Source: Pelorhabdus rhamnosifermentans
GTDB taxonomy: Bacteria; Bacillota; Negativicutes; UMGS1260
Direction: 5' to 3'
NCBI RefSeq assembly: GCF_018835585.1
Contig: NZ_JAHGVE010000010.1
Coordinates: 85,570-149,569, forward strand
DNA length: 64,000 nt
Shown piece by piece: positions 53,005 to 61,532 of the stretch. Positions within the stretch are counted from its first letter, which is position 1. The number at the start of each line of letters is the position of its first letter. The translations under genes and the position numbers were made by a program. The notes under the pieces were generated by a model. It saw nothing but the letters and a program-made list of their open reading frames with translations, was not told the origin of the DNA and searched no databases.

Positions 53005-53652
53005 TTATTTACTATTCTGATCAACCGGGGTAGGAGCAATGGCGGGAAGCAGAAGGTTTTCAATATCTGCTTTTAAAATGGTCACAGCCGTTGCAATTTC
53101 GCCCTTTTCCAGATAATCAACTAAAGCCAAGTGCAAATCCATGGTGACGGAATGCTTTTTCTGTACGAAAAAGATCGTCTGGATATTCAGGGCGTCTTCT
53201 AAGAGCTTATAGGCATAATGGTTGCCATAAATAGAGAACAATTTCAGATGAAACTGGCAATTATAGTGCCAGTGGGCCATGAAATCATTGGTCGGACAGT
53301 TGGTGTAGTCCGCACAGATGGCTCGTAATTCTTTGACCCAAGATTCATCGATATAGATACAATAACTTTCTAAAAAAGAAGATTCCAGAGCAGAGCGGAA
53401 TTTAATGATTTCCAATAATTTTTGTTGGCTTGGTTGAAGAATTTTATATCCCTGTCTCGGAATACTGGAGAGAATATAGGTTCCAGTCAGCTGGGTCAGT
53501 GCTTCCCGTATGGGTGCACGACTAACACTATATTTTTCCATCAAAAATTTTTCCGTCAGGATGGTATCAGTAGGATATACTCCATTGATAATATCAGAAA
53601 ACAAAGCATCATAAACTTGGTCCTTTAATGTGTTGCAGATTATTTTTTTCAC
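53005..53652 (-). CDS. GntR-family (FadR/FCD) regulator
   Basis: A 215-residue protein: winged HTH (residues 10-70, TEKFLMEKYSVSRAPIREAL with the typical SR-P-REAL) and an FCD all-helical sensor domain with His residues (AHWHYNCQFH) that bind metal/ligand. It is divergent from the 54.0-57.2 kb cluster with operator-like palindromes between, and probably regulates that cluster and perhaps cyuA upstream. Confidence 0.85.
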   Translation of the reverse strand: MKKIICNTLKDQVYDALFSDIINGVYPTDTILTEKFLMEKYSVSRAPIREALTQLTGTYILSSIPRQGYKILQPSQQKLLEIIKFRSALESSFLESYCIYIDESWVKELRAICADYTNCPTNDFMAHWHYNCQFHLKLFSIYGNHYAYKLLEDALNIQTIFFVQKKHSVTMDLHLALVDYLEKGEIATAVTILKADIENLLLPAIAPTPVDQNSK

Positions 53653-53850
53653 AGAACTATCTCCTTACTTCATTGCCCAATATAACATTATATATTTAAA
53701 CAGGAAGGATAGTCAATATAAAAGGAATAGAATTTCATAAATGACAGCAAAAATTAGCATTGTAGTCATATCACGAAATAACAAATACTACTTTATTTTG
53801 GTTTAAAATGCAGTTCGAATGCAGTCGTTGTGTAGAACGCTTAATATAAT

Positions 53851-53932
53851 ACAATAATATTGTATACATATGTTAAATTATATTGCTTATCACACCTTTT
53901 ACTGATATGATTAGGACATATACTCGAGTATA
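53851..53932. promoter_or_regulatory. Palindromes in the GntR / ATC-hydrolase intergenic region
   Basis: ACAAT-AAT-ATTGT (53851-53863) runs into TGTATACA (53861-53868), and a perfect TATACTCGAGTATA lies at 53919-53932. GTATAC cores are typical of FCD GntR operators. The 362-nt gap shows no gene. Confidence 0.55.
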
Positions 53933-54014
53933 CAAATGTTAGTAATTATCAGCGTGAACATCAGTAATTTACAACATTGTCGTGATCATATCACAATGAA
54001 GGAGGAGAAAGAAT

Positions 54015-54524
54015 ATGATTGATAACAAAATTAGTATCAAAGGTGACCCGATCGTAGACATTCAGAGAGGTGCAATCGGACATCGTGCAACCTGGACCGG
54101 CTTAACATACACCAAGGCCAGAGCAGCAGGAAAGGCAGAAGAAGCAGAAAAAATCATCCGTGAAGCGATTGTAGAAACAGGTAAGATCCAGGGGGCTGAA
54201 ATCAAATCCAATTGCCAGAAGCCGGAGAATGTTACGTGCTTTGTAGAGACTTTCCTAACTCCGAATGTCGTAAAGACTTTTGAAGTTGAATTCAAGACCA
54301 AAACCGAAGATAAAGTGGAGTTGGAATTCCATCACTGCCCACTGCTGAAGGCATGGCAGGATTTAGGCTTTGATGATGCAACCTGCGAGAAATTATGCGA
54401 TATGGCTATGGATGGCGACAGAAGCATTGCCAAAACCATGGGATTTGAGTTCTACTTGGGAGATACCATTGCTAACGGAGGCAAGACTTGTCAAATGTCT
54501 TATTCAAAAAAAACAAATAATTAA
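54015..54524 (+). CDS. ATC hydrolase-like protein
   Basis: A 169-residue protein resembling L-2-amino-thiazoline-4-carboxylate hydrolase family members: EFHHCPLLKAWQDLGFDD, LCDMAMDGDR and a closing DTIANGGKTCQMSY. In pseudomonads the pathway converts DL-ATC to cysteine; ring opening is by this type of enzyme. AAGGAGGAG upstream of ATG. It begins a unit with a cyuA-like gene and a transporter, so its substrate is likely a thiazoline or cysteine derivative. The family has few characterised members. Confidence 0.7.
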   Translation: MIDNKISIKGDPIVDIQRGAIGHRATWTGLTYTKARAAGKAEEAEKIIREAIVETGKIQGAEIKSNCQKPENVTCFVETFLTPNVVKTFEVEFKTKTEDKVELEFHHCPLLKAWQDLGFDDATCEKLCDMAMDGDRSIAKTMGFEFYLGDTIANGGKTCQMSYSKKTNN

Positions 54525-54549
54525 AGTATTGCCTAAAGGAGATTTTTCA

Positions 54550-55815
54550 ATGGATAAGATGCAATATGATAATTATATTAAGATATTAAAAGAAGAACTG
54601 ATTCCGGCTATGGGATGCACGGAACCGATTGCTATTGCGTTTACAGCTGCAAAGGCAAGAGAGGTTCTTGGGCAGATACCGGAATGGATGGTTATTCGTT
54701 GCAGCGGCAATATTATTAAAAACGTGAAGGGCGTTGTTGTGCCCAATTCCGGCGGTCAGAGAGGCGTTGAAGTGGCAGCCATCTTAGGCGTTGTCGCAGG
54801 AAAGGCAGACCTGGAGCTTGAGGTCATCAGCCAAGTGAAACAGGAAGACATCGATAAGACCAGAACGTTATATAGCCAGGGAATTTGCAGATGTGAGTTG
54901 GAAGAAGGGGAAGAAAATCTTTTCATCCGCGCAGAATTGAAAGCCGGACAGGAAACGGCAGCTGTGGAAGTCAGAACTAAGCACAACCACATTGCCAAAA
55001 TTGAAAAAAATGGTCAAGTGGTATTTGAGAAGCCTGATATTGTAACTCAAGAGTCAGGGGATAAGTCAAAGCTTAATATCAAGGACATACTTGAGTTTGC
55101 TAATGAAGTAAGCTTGGATGATGTAAGAGAAATCATCAGTAGACAGATTAAGTATAATTCTGCTATATCAAAAGAAGGCTTAACGCATAAATGGAGTGCA
55201 CAGGTGGGACAGACTCTCCTTAAATTTGGCAGCAATGATGTTCGGATCAGGGCTAGAGCGGCAGCGGCAGCAGGCTCGGATGCAAGAATGAATGGCTGTG
55301 CCCTCCCGGTAGTCATTAACTCGGGAAGCGGCAACCAAGGGATCACCTGTACAATGCCGGTTGTTGTTTACGCTGAAGAGCTGAAAGCAAATGAGGATAC
55401 CCTTTATAGGGCTCTTGTTCTGACCAACCTTCTGTCACTGCATCAGAAGCGTTATATTGGAAACCTGTCTGCTTACTGTGGAGCCGTATCAGCCGGAGCA
55501 GCTGCTGCTTGCGGAATTGCCTATCTGAATGGTGCTGATTATGATGTCATTGGAAAGACTATCATCAATGCTTTGGGGAATGTGGGCGGCATTGTGTGTG
55601 ATGGAGCCAAGGCTTCTTGTGCTGCAAAAATTTCCAGTGCAGTAGACGCTGGTATCATGGGGTATGAAATGGCAAAACGCGATTTGGTCTTTCAATTCGG
55701 AGAAGGACTTGTGGAAAATGATTACGAAAAAACAATCCAGAACATCGGTCGTATGGGTCGCCAGGGCATGAAATCCACCGATGTTGAAATCCTTAATATT
55801 ATGATAGGAAAGTAA
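54550..55815 (+). CDS. CyuA/UPF0597-family paralogue
   Basis: A 421-residue homologue of the gene at 51548, with the same cluster cysteines: IPAMGCTEP, SAYCGA and IVCDGAKASCAA, and the shared phrase GSDARMNG and INSGSGNQG. It is about as divergent from the first copy as family members from different species, so it is unlikely to be a recent duplication and may act on another substrate. ATG 54550 has AAAGGAG upstream; 25 nt after the ATC-hydrolase gene. Confidence 0.82.
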   Translation: MDKMQYDNYIKILKEELIPAMGCTEPIAIAFTAAKAREVLGQIPEWMVIRCSGNIIKNVKGVVVPNSGGQRGVEVAAILGVVAGKADLELEVISQVKQEDIDKTRTLYSQGICRCELEEGEENLFIRAELKAGQETAAVEVRTKHNHIAKIEKNGQVVFEKPDIVTQESGDKSKLNIKDILEFANEVSLDDVREIISRQIKYNSAISKEGLTHKWSAQVGQTLLKFGSNDVRIRARAAAAAGSDARMNGCALPVVINSGSGNQGITCTMPVVVYAEELKANEDTLYRALVLTNLLSLHQKRYIGNLSAYCGAVSAGAAAACGIAYLNGADYDVIGKTIINALGNVGGIVCDGAKASCAAKISSAVDAGIMGYEMAKRDLVFQFGEGLVENDYEKTIQNIGRMGRQGMKSTDVEILNIMIGK

Positions 55816-55854
55816 TTTCTGAATCAGGACTATCGATTTAGCCTGTAGGATGCT

Positions 55855-55873
55855 CAGCGGCTATAAGCCGCTG
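55855..55873. other. Hairpin between cyuA paralogue and transporter
   Basis: CAGCGGC-TATAA-GCCGCTG, a perfect 7-bp stem with no T tract. Could be an mRNA-processing or pausing stem. No other feature between 55816 and 56032. Confidence 0.4.
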
Positions 55874-56032
55874 TTCCCTGCCTCAGAAAAGTTTGTTTCA
55901 CGCACTGCGTTAGCAACTTATTTCAAAAGTGGATGAGTAGAAGTTGTTAAAAACTGAACTTTTTGAATTCTTGATGAAAAATGCTATAAGAAACCTTGCG
56001 CTAACTAACTCAAAATACAAGGAGTGGTAAAG

Positions 56033-57163
56033 GTGGAGAAAGAATTAATTAGTTTAAAAAAAGTAGTACTTCTTGCGGGTGCATTAAGTGCATATTGGAT
56101 TGGATCCGGGTTCGCAACGGGACAGGAGGTTTTACAATTCTTTACAACGAGCGGAACAAATGGGATTATAGCAGCATTGATTTTTCTGGTTATAACAAGT
56201 TTCTTAACATATGTTTTATACGGAGTTGGCCAGAAAGAGAAATTTGACAATCCATATGACGTTTTTGAGTATTATTGCGGCAAATTTCTTGGTCAAGTAT
56301 ATATATGGTATAGTGTAGTATTGGTGTATGCAATATTTGTGGTTATGCTTGCAGGCGGTGGGGCAACAATTAATCAATATTATGGAATACCGTCGTATAT
56401 AGGTACAGGCGCTATAGCGCTTCTTGCATTGGGTACAGTATTGCTGGGAGTAGAAAAGCTTATTGATATAATAGGTGTTATAGGGCCTATAAAAATAATT
56501 TTTGTGGCAATAGTAGGTATAGCTGGGATGATTACTCTTATTGGACAGCCTACTTTATTGTCGGAAGGCAGCAGCCTTATGCCGACATTAGGCTTTAAAT
56601 CCGCTTCTTCAAATTGGGCATGGTCAGGAGCATTGTATGCCTTTCTTGCTCTTATGGTTAGTATACCCTTTCAGGTTGATTGCGGAGCGTCGGCAGGAAA
56701 TCTAAGAGAAGCAAGAACTGCAGGCGTTGTCGGAACTATCGCTTTTACTGTTGCGATTATTTCGCTGGTAATAGGTGAGCTGGTTTATTACAAATTGATT
56801 ATTGGCCAGCAAGTTCCTACTTTAGCGATTGCTAATCACATATCTCCTGTTTTAGGATTAATTTTTTCAGTATTAATCGTACTCAGTATCTATTCAGCAG
56901 TGGCTTCCTTTCTTTTAATGACGGTTAGAAAGTTTGCCGCAGATAAAACCAGTAAATTTAAAATCATTGCAGCGGTGCTGACCGCGATCGGTATGTTCTT
57001 TGGCGGGGTATTTCCCTTTGATAAACTGGTAAACATTTTATATCCTTTGGCAGGATATTCGGCCATTGTTTTCGCAGGCTTTGTGATTTATAAAGAATTA
57101 TGTGAAAAGAATGGGAAATCTAAGGCTGAAAAAAAGAATAATGAAGTGGAACCTAATATTTAA
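56033..57163 (+). CDS. YkvI-type LeuT-fold transporter
   Basis: A 376-residue protein with about 10 membrane helices. The first helix reads GALSAYWIGSGFATGQEVLQF, typical of the YkvI family of LeuT-fold transporters. GTG 56033 has AAGGAG 8 nt upstream; a GTG at 56024 overlaps it. Substrate unknown; co-location with the ATC-hydrolase and cyuA-like genes suggests a thiol or heterocyclic amino acid. Confidence 0.75.
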   Translation: MEKELISLKKVVLLAGALSAYWIGSGFATGQEVLQFFTTSGTNGIIAALIFLVITSFLTYVLYGVGQKEKFDNPYDVFEYYCGKFLGQVYIWYSVVLVYAIFVVMLAGGGATINQYYGIPSYIGTGAIALLALGTVLLGVEKLIDIIGVIGPIKIIFVAIVGIAGMITLIGQPTLLSEGSSLMPTLGFKSASSNWAWSGALYAFLALMVSIPFQVDCGASAGNLREARTAGVVGTIAFTVAIISLVIGELVYYKLIIGQQVPTLAIANHISPVLGLIFSVLIVLSIYSAVASFLLMTVRKFAADKTSKFKIIAAVLTAIGMFFGGVFPFDKLVNILYPLAGYSAIVFAGFVIYKELCEKNGKSKAEKKNNEVEPNI

Positions 57164-57201
57164 TAGAAAGCCAGGGATGATTTGTTGAACATTTTGCAAT
57201 A

Positions 57202-57237
57202 ACCCGCTTGATTTTTCAGGTGGGTCTATTTTTATTT
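57202..57237 (+). terminator. Terminator after transporter
   Basis: ACCCGCTTGA pairs with TCAGGTGGGT (two wobble pairs) followed by CTATTTTTATTT. Confidence 0.75.
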
Positions 57238-57261
57238 AAAATAGAGATTTTTTAATCCAAT

Positions 57262-57300
57262 AAAAAGGACTCTACGTACTACATTACGTGGAGTCCTTTT
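57262..57300. terminator. Bidirectional terminator
   Basis: AAAAGGACTC-T-ACGT ... ACGT-G-GAGTCCTTTT. It also serves the small leftward gene at 57363. Confidence 0.85.
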
Positions 57301-57362
57301 GGTATGGAAATGTTTGTTCAATTTACGAGCGTTGAAATGAGAATACAGTATTTGTCTCTAAT

Positions 57363-57521
57363 TTATTCTTGTGTTGAAATATCAACAGAGTATGCAGGGC
57401 CAATTGAATCTGGTGTTGTGCCTGAAGCGATCGTATCAATTGATTGACTTAGGGCTTCTGTAGATTGATTCAGTGCAGTTACAGCAGATAAAGCAGCTGT
57501 ATTAGTAGCAGTAATAGGCAT
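57363..57521 (-). CDS. Small flagellin-N-terminus-like protein (52 aa)
   Basis: Minus-strand ATG at 57521, stop at 57363, followed by a terminator. The peptide has NTAALSAVTALNQSTEALSQ then SIDTIASG, echoing the start of flagellins (N-x-x-x-L-N-x-Q-x-x-L..S-x-x-x-L-S-x-x-I-x-R-L-S-SG), but it ends with an unrelated acidic tail. The ribosome site is weak (GAGAAG). Function unknown; could be a small helical surface or export substrate. Confidence 0.45.
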   Translation of the reverse strand: MPITATNTAALSAVTALNQSTEALSQSIDTIASGTTPDSIGPAYSVDISTQE

Positions 57522-57815
57522 AAATCATTCTTCTCTTTCTATAGCTAATTTTGAAAATCGAAGCAGTAATGTTTAATAAAGATCTGCTTGTGCAGAAAAT
57601 AAGAGTCTAAAGAAAGTAACGTTGTTGAAGTTGCTAATCGTTTACGAAGTATCATTTCCATCAATTATCCTTCATAACCATTATTATCCTACAATTTGTA
57701 AATGTCAATGCTTTTTATGTGCGCGTGTTTCTTTTGTTGGACAGGGGGAAAATTCCAGGAATATACTTGCATTATGGAAACCGGAGGTTTATAATATTTC
57801 ATGTGAGTGTTATAT

Positions 57816-57890
57816 GGGGTATTAGCTCAGTGGGAGAGCGCTTGATTCACATTCAAGAGGTCACTGGTTCGAAACCAGTATACCCCACCA
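57816..57890 (+). tRNA. tRNA-Val (anticodon CAC)
   Basis: A 75-nt cloverleaf. The acceptor stem GGGGTAT pairs with ATACCCC, with an encoded CCA; the D arm is AGCTCAGTGGGAGAGC; the anticodon arm is CTTGA-TTCACAT-TCAAG (CAC); the T arm has GGTTCGAAACC. The 3' end is the expected integration site for the adjacent integrase. Confidence 0.97.
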
Positions 57891-57898
57891 GGAAATTC

Positions 57899-57936
57899 AA
57901 GGCTTTGAGGCATTTTGCTTCAAGGCCTTTTTTATT
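57899..57936 (+). terminator. Terminator downstream of tRNA-Val
   Basis: AAGGCTTTGAGG pairs with CTTCAAGGCCTT (wobbles) followed by TTTTTATTTTT. It overlaps the integrase 3' end and may end both transcripts. Confidence 0.7.
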
Positions 57937-59212
57937 TTTCTAATCCCTTTTCTAATCCTTCTATATTTTTGTTGCCGAATATTTTATCCATTACGTTGGC
58001 GGGTTCATCAATCATATCTTTGGTAACGTGCTGATAATAATTTGCAGTGAATGAAGCTTGCCTATGCCGCAATTGCCGTGAAACCACTTTGGTATCCACT
58101 TTATTTCGCAATAATAAAGTTGCGTGAGTATGTCTTAAATCATGAAATCGAACTAATGGTAAGCACTGATGGTGTTTCTTTTGTTCAGCTGTTAACTTAT
58201 CACATTTCTGAATGATTTCGATAACGCTGTTGTGCCTCTTTATCATTTTAGTGAATGCGTGATATAAGTGATCTGGATCTTGAGGAAGTCCGTTCGTCTT
58301 AGACCAAACAAAATCTACATCGTGATATGCGGGGCCCAAAGAAAGCTTGTTTTGTTTTTGAACGAGCTTTTCTTTTTTTAACAGATTAAGTACAACATTA
58401 GGTAATGAGATGAAGTTTTCGGATTCATCTGTTTTGACTTTTCCTAAAGTGAGCACAGTTTTAGATTTTTCCGTTGTCGTTTCCCATATTGGAATTACAT
58501 TTCCCTTTTTTTCTTCTCTCGGAGCTGTCTCAACATCCATACGATCTAAGCTATGCTTAATAAAAGCTTTTTTATTTTTCAAGTCAATATCTTGCCAACG
58601 TAACCCGCAAACTTCGCCCCGGCGCAATGCGCATTGGATACCGATTATAGTAGGTAAGTATATCTCTGAATTTTGTAGAAGGTCCATTAAGTGCTCTGCT
58701 TCGTCTGGCGTAAGGGTAGCATTTTTAGGACGGTTTTTACTTGGAGCTTCTATTGCTTCACAGGGGTTATGAATAATTGATCGCCACTGAACTGCTTTTT
58801 TTAAAGCTGTTTTTAATGTTCCAAACCTACCATGAATAGTAGTGCTGGAAAGGCCGCTTTCTTCTTGTTTATTAAGCCATTTTTCAACTCTTAGCGGTGT
58901 TAGTTTGTCTAGGTCCACATTGCCGATCTCTTTGCATATAGCATCAACGTGATATTGATAAAACGCTACTGTGGAGGGACGTTTTTTAGGCTTAATTGCC
59001 GTATCCATCCATTCTTCCATAAACGATTTTAAGGTAACTTTGTTGCTAAACACCAGTTCACCGCGTTCCATATCAGCCCGAAGTTTGCGTTCTAGGCGTT
59101 CAGCTTCACGTGATGATGTGCCAGCTAAAACCCACTTGTATTTTTTCTTACCAAACTCATCACGATACATGACCACGGCGTAATAATTGTCGCCTTTCTT
59201 TTGAACAGACAT
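57932..59212 (-). CDS. int: Tyrosine recombinase (prophage integrase)
   Basis: A 426-residue integrase: Arm-type N-terminal domain, SAM-like core-binding domain (about residues 65-150), catalytic domain with the first Arg in ALRRGEVCGLRW, FHDLRHTHATLLL, and the Tyr in FTANYYQHV. ATG 59212 has AGGAGGTG upstream. It ends 42 nt from tRNA-Val, facing it, the usual attL geometry for tRNA-integrated elements. Confidence 0.93.
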   Translation of the reverse strand: MSVQKKGDNYYAVVMYRDEFGKKKYKWVLAGTSSREAERLERKLRADMERGELVFSNKVTLKSFMEEWMDTAIKPKKRPSTVAFYQYHVDAICKEIGNVDLDKLTPLRVEKWLNKQEESGLSSTTIHGRFGTLKTALKKAVQWRSIIHNPCEAIEAPSKNRPKNATLTPDEAEHLMDLLQNSEIYLPTIIGIQCALRRGEVCGLRWQDIDLKNKKAFIKHSLDRMDVETAPREEKKGNVIPIWETTTEKSKTVLTLGKVKTDESENFISLPNVVLNLLKKEKLVQKQNKLSLGPAYHDVDFVWSKTNGLPQDPDHLYHAFTKMIKRHNSVIEIIQKCDKLTAEQKKHHQCLPLVRFHDLRHTHATLLLRNKVDTKVVSRQLRHRQASFTANYYQHVTKDMIDEPANVMDKIFGNKNIEGLEKGLEK

Positions 59213-59322
59213 AAAATACACCTCCTATTATTGATTTTATAATAAAACACAGCTTGTCCAATTGGATGGGCTGTGTTTTTTTAGTATTTGCATAAATTTT
59301 TGTTCATACTCTAGCAGGAAAG

Positions 59323-60402
59323 TTACTTGCTTTTTTTAAGTGCGTTGGAAAACGGATTCGTTAGGGGAATAAGTGCAGGGGGAATAGGAGGAACGGCTCT
59401 TTTTTCTTGCATTTCCATATCCCATGGTTTAAGTAGTTTTTGTTGAAAATATGTTGTTTCTGCGCCGCAATTTACACAGTAGCGGGCATTACCGTCGGCA
59501 ATCGTTTCGCAGCATTGAAATTCTTCGTATCCATTTTCATAATAAACCGTTTTGCCCGCACATTTATTAACTAAATTAGTACCACAAATTTTGCAAATAT
59601 TAAAATTAGAATCTATTTCTTCATTTTCACAGTGAGGACATTTTTTTGCTTTGCCATTTTGATCTAGATCCCATTTATCGTAAATCATTCTACTGCGTCT
59701 CCCCCAATTTATTTGTTTACTTCCACAAACAGGACAATATTTAGCCCCGGGAATAATAAAATAATGATTACAATTTTTACAACTTTTCTGGTAAATAAAA
59801 TCGTAGAACTGATATAAAACTTGTCTTTCTAAATTAGTAATAAAGTCTCGTTTCGTTGCCATTTCAATTATTTTGGCAGCTTTATATTTTGAAGCTTCGG
59901 TAGAAAGTGCACATTTTTCGTGAATAGTTTCTGGCTGCTTCCATCCCGCGCGCAAGAGTACCATTTCCGGAGCTAATACCTTAGATGCAAAATGGTTAGC
60001 TTCTTTATCTAAAACTTCTAGATCCTCATTATTAAGTCCACCTCTACATAATTTTGTTTGTTCAAAATCAATAAAATGATGTAGAAAGATATGTCCCAAT
60101 TCATGCATTAAAGTAAATCGGATACGATCTGATGATGAAATTTGATCATTATAGGTGATTTTATATTTGCCTGTTAATTCATCATAAACGGAATAACCAT
60201 CTATTGATCCGCAAGCTTCACAAATATCTTGGACACTACATTCAAGTTTGTTGGCATGAAAACTATATGTTCTAATAGAACATCCGAATCGCTTGATGAT
60301 TTCAATAGGAGAAACAGGGAGTGCTGAGATTTTATACTTAAGAAGAAAAGCTAGAGCCTTTTTACTTGCTAGGTTATATCTCGGGATATCTGGAATTATC
60401 AT
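59323..60402 (-). CDS. ImmA/IrrE-type metallopeptidase with zinc-ribbon tail
   Basis: A 359-residue protein. Residues 1-190 form an ImmA/IrrE peptidase with HELGH at 100-104. The second half contains several zinc ribbons: CKNCNHYF..YCPVCG, CPHCE..ICKICG, and CC...YCVNCG. ImmA proteins cleave the cognate repressor to induce the element. The stacked ribbons are not usual in ImmA. It overlaps the repressor gene by 1 nt (TAATG), so both are co-translated. Confidence 0.85.
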   Translation of the reverse strand: MIIPDIPRYNLASKKALAFLLKYKISALPVSPIEIIKRFGCSIRTYSFHANKLECSVQDICEACGSIDGYSVYDELTGKYKITYNDQISSSDRIRFTLMHELGHIFLHHFIDFEQTKLCRGGLNNEDLEVLDKEANHFASKVLAPEMVLLRAGWKQPETIHEKCALSTEASKYKAAKIIEMATKRDFITNLERQVLYQFYDFIYQKSCKNCNHYFIIPGAKYCPVCGSKQINWGRRSRMIYDKWDLDQNGKAKKCPHCENEEIDSNFNICKICGTNLVNKCAGKTVYYENGYEEFQCCETIADGNARYCVNCGAETTYFQQKLLKPWDMEMQEKRAVPPIPPALIPLTNPFSNALKKSK

Positions 60403-61007
60403 TAGTCTTCTTCAAGCATTGATTTAATGAGCTTTTTCAGTAAGGCTTCTTTAGTTGGGTCTTTGCTGAAACTTTTTCTAGCTAGGGCTCTAACGGCGGG
60501 ATCATCAAAAACTGAAATTTGTTCATCTTTGATAACTAAATTTGTAGTTTCATTGGGAAAAACTTTTGTGAAGGTAGGCTCTGGCGTTTTTTCAGGATCG
60601 TAACCGGCAATTTCCAAAATCTCATTACGAGTAATAAGGGGATTAATTGGATTATTAGCCACAATTTTTTCAAGTGTTTCTAATGGTGGGAGATTTGGAT
60701 AATTGTTTGTAAAAAGATTAAACATTTCATCTTCACTTACACCGGAATCTTCTGCAAATTGTTTAACGCTTCGTGAACCTTTAATAAAAACTAATGTTCC
60801 AAAAAGTCGACTTTTATCATAACCCAAAATTAGATAATCTGTAGATACTTTAAAAAATTCGGCTACTTTTTGGAGCTTGTCGGCAGATGGAGAGTTTTTA
60901 TCCCAGTTATATATTGAGCCATTACCGAATCCTAATTCCTTCTCTAATTTAGGAACTGAAGTACTATTCTTTTTGCAAAGTAATTGAATATTTGCCAATA
61001 TGCTCAT
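60402..61007 (-). CDS. XRE-family prophage repressor (ImmR/CI-like)
   Basis: A 201-residue protein. The HTH is at residues 1-60 (VPKLEKELGFGNGSIYNWD); a second region (about 75-135, SRSVKQFAEDSGVSEDEMF) also looks HTH-like. It should bind the operators at 61039-61113 and be the ImmA substrate. Its HTH is close in sequence to that of the Cro-like protein at 61279 (KLE-ELxFG-GSIYNWD), as expected for competitors at the same sites. Confidence 0.85.
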   Translation of the reverse strand: MSILANIQLLCKKNSTSVPKLEKELGFGNGSIYNWDKNSPSADKLQKVAEFFKVSTDYLILGYDKSRLFGTLVFIKGSRSVKQFAEDSGVSEDEMFNLFTNNYPNLPPLETLEKIVANNPINPLITRNEILEIAGYDPEKTPEPTFTKVFPNETTNLVIKDEQISVFDDPAVRALARKSFSKDPTKEALLKKLIKSMLEED

Positions 61008-61038
61008 TTAGATATCTCCTTTAATTTTAAAAAAATAA

Positions 61039-61113
61039 CCGAATTTATACTAATAAAGTATTGACTACCCGAAAATTTACGGTTATACTTACATTAACAA
61101 CCCGAAAATATAC
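61039..61113 (+). promoter_or_regulatory. Prophage immunity operators and rightward early promoter
   Basis: CCGAATTTATAC (61039), CCCGAAAATTTAC (61068) and CCCGAAAATATAC (61101) repeat about every 30-33 bp. The second fills the spacer of a good promoter: TTGACT (61061-61066), 17 nt, TATACT (61084-61089). 61114-61278 is a leader with a small AGGGT/ACCCT hairpin. Confidence 0.75.
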
Positions 61114-61278
61114 AAATCAAGGCAACAAAAAACCAGAGGGTAATAAAAACCCTTTAAAAAAATCGTTCCCCAACGACTTATATTTTTTTATTGTCTCTAA
61201 TGACCATATTAGTATATTTTCAGTTGCTTGTCAATGTTTTAACTGTAATTATTTTCTAAAGAAAGGAGGTTTTATTTT

Positions 61279-61518
61279 ATGCTTTTAGTTAAAAGAATTC
61301 AAAATCTATGCCAAAACAAAAATATGTCTTTACCAAAATTAGAACGAGAATTGAAATTTGGTAAAGGGTCTATTTATAACTGGGATACAAACTCGCCTTC
61401 AATTAATAAAGTTATAAAAGTTGCTCAATATTTTGGCGTAACCGTAGATTATCTAGTTATAGAAGATGATGTATTAGATGACGAGAGTGCCCATAGTAGT
61501 GTACGAGATTCAGCGTAA
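61279..61518 (+). CDS. XRE-family Cro-like protein
   Basis: A 79-residue HTH protein with AAAGGAGG upstream. Its HTH (SLPKLERELKFGKGSIYNWD) nearly repeats that of the divergent repressor; an acidic tail follows. First gene of the rightward early operon. Confidence 0.8.
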   Translation: MLLVKRIQNLCQNKNMSLPKLERELKFGKGSIYNWDTNSPSINKVIKVAQYFGVTVDYLVIEDDVLDDESAHSSVRDSA

Positions 61519-61532
61519 CCAATTTTAAGGGT

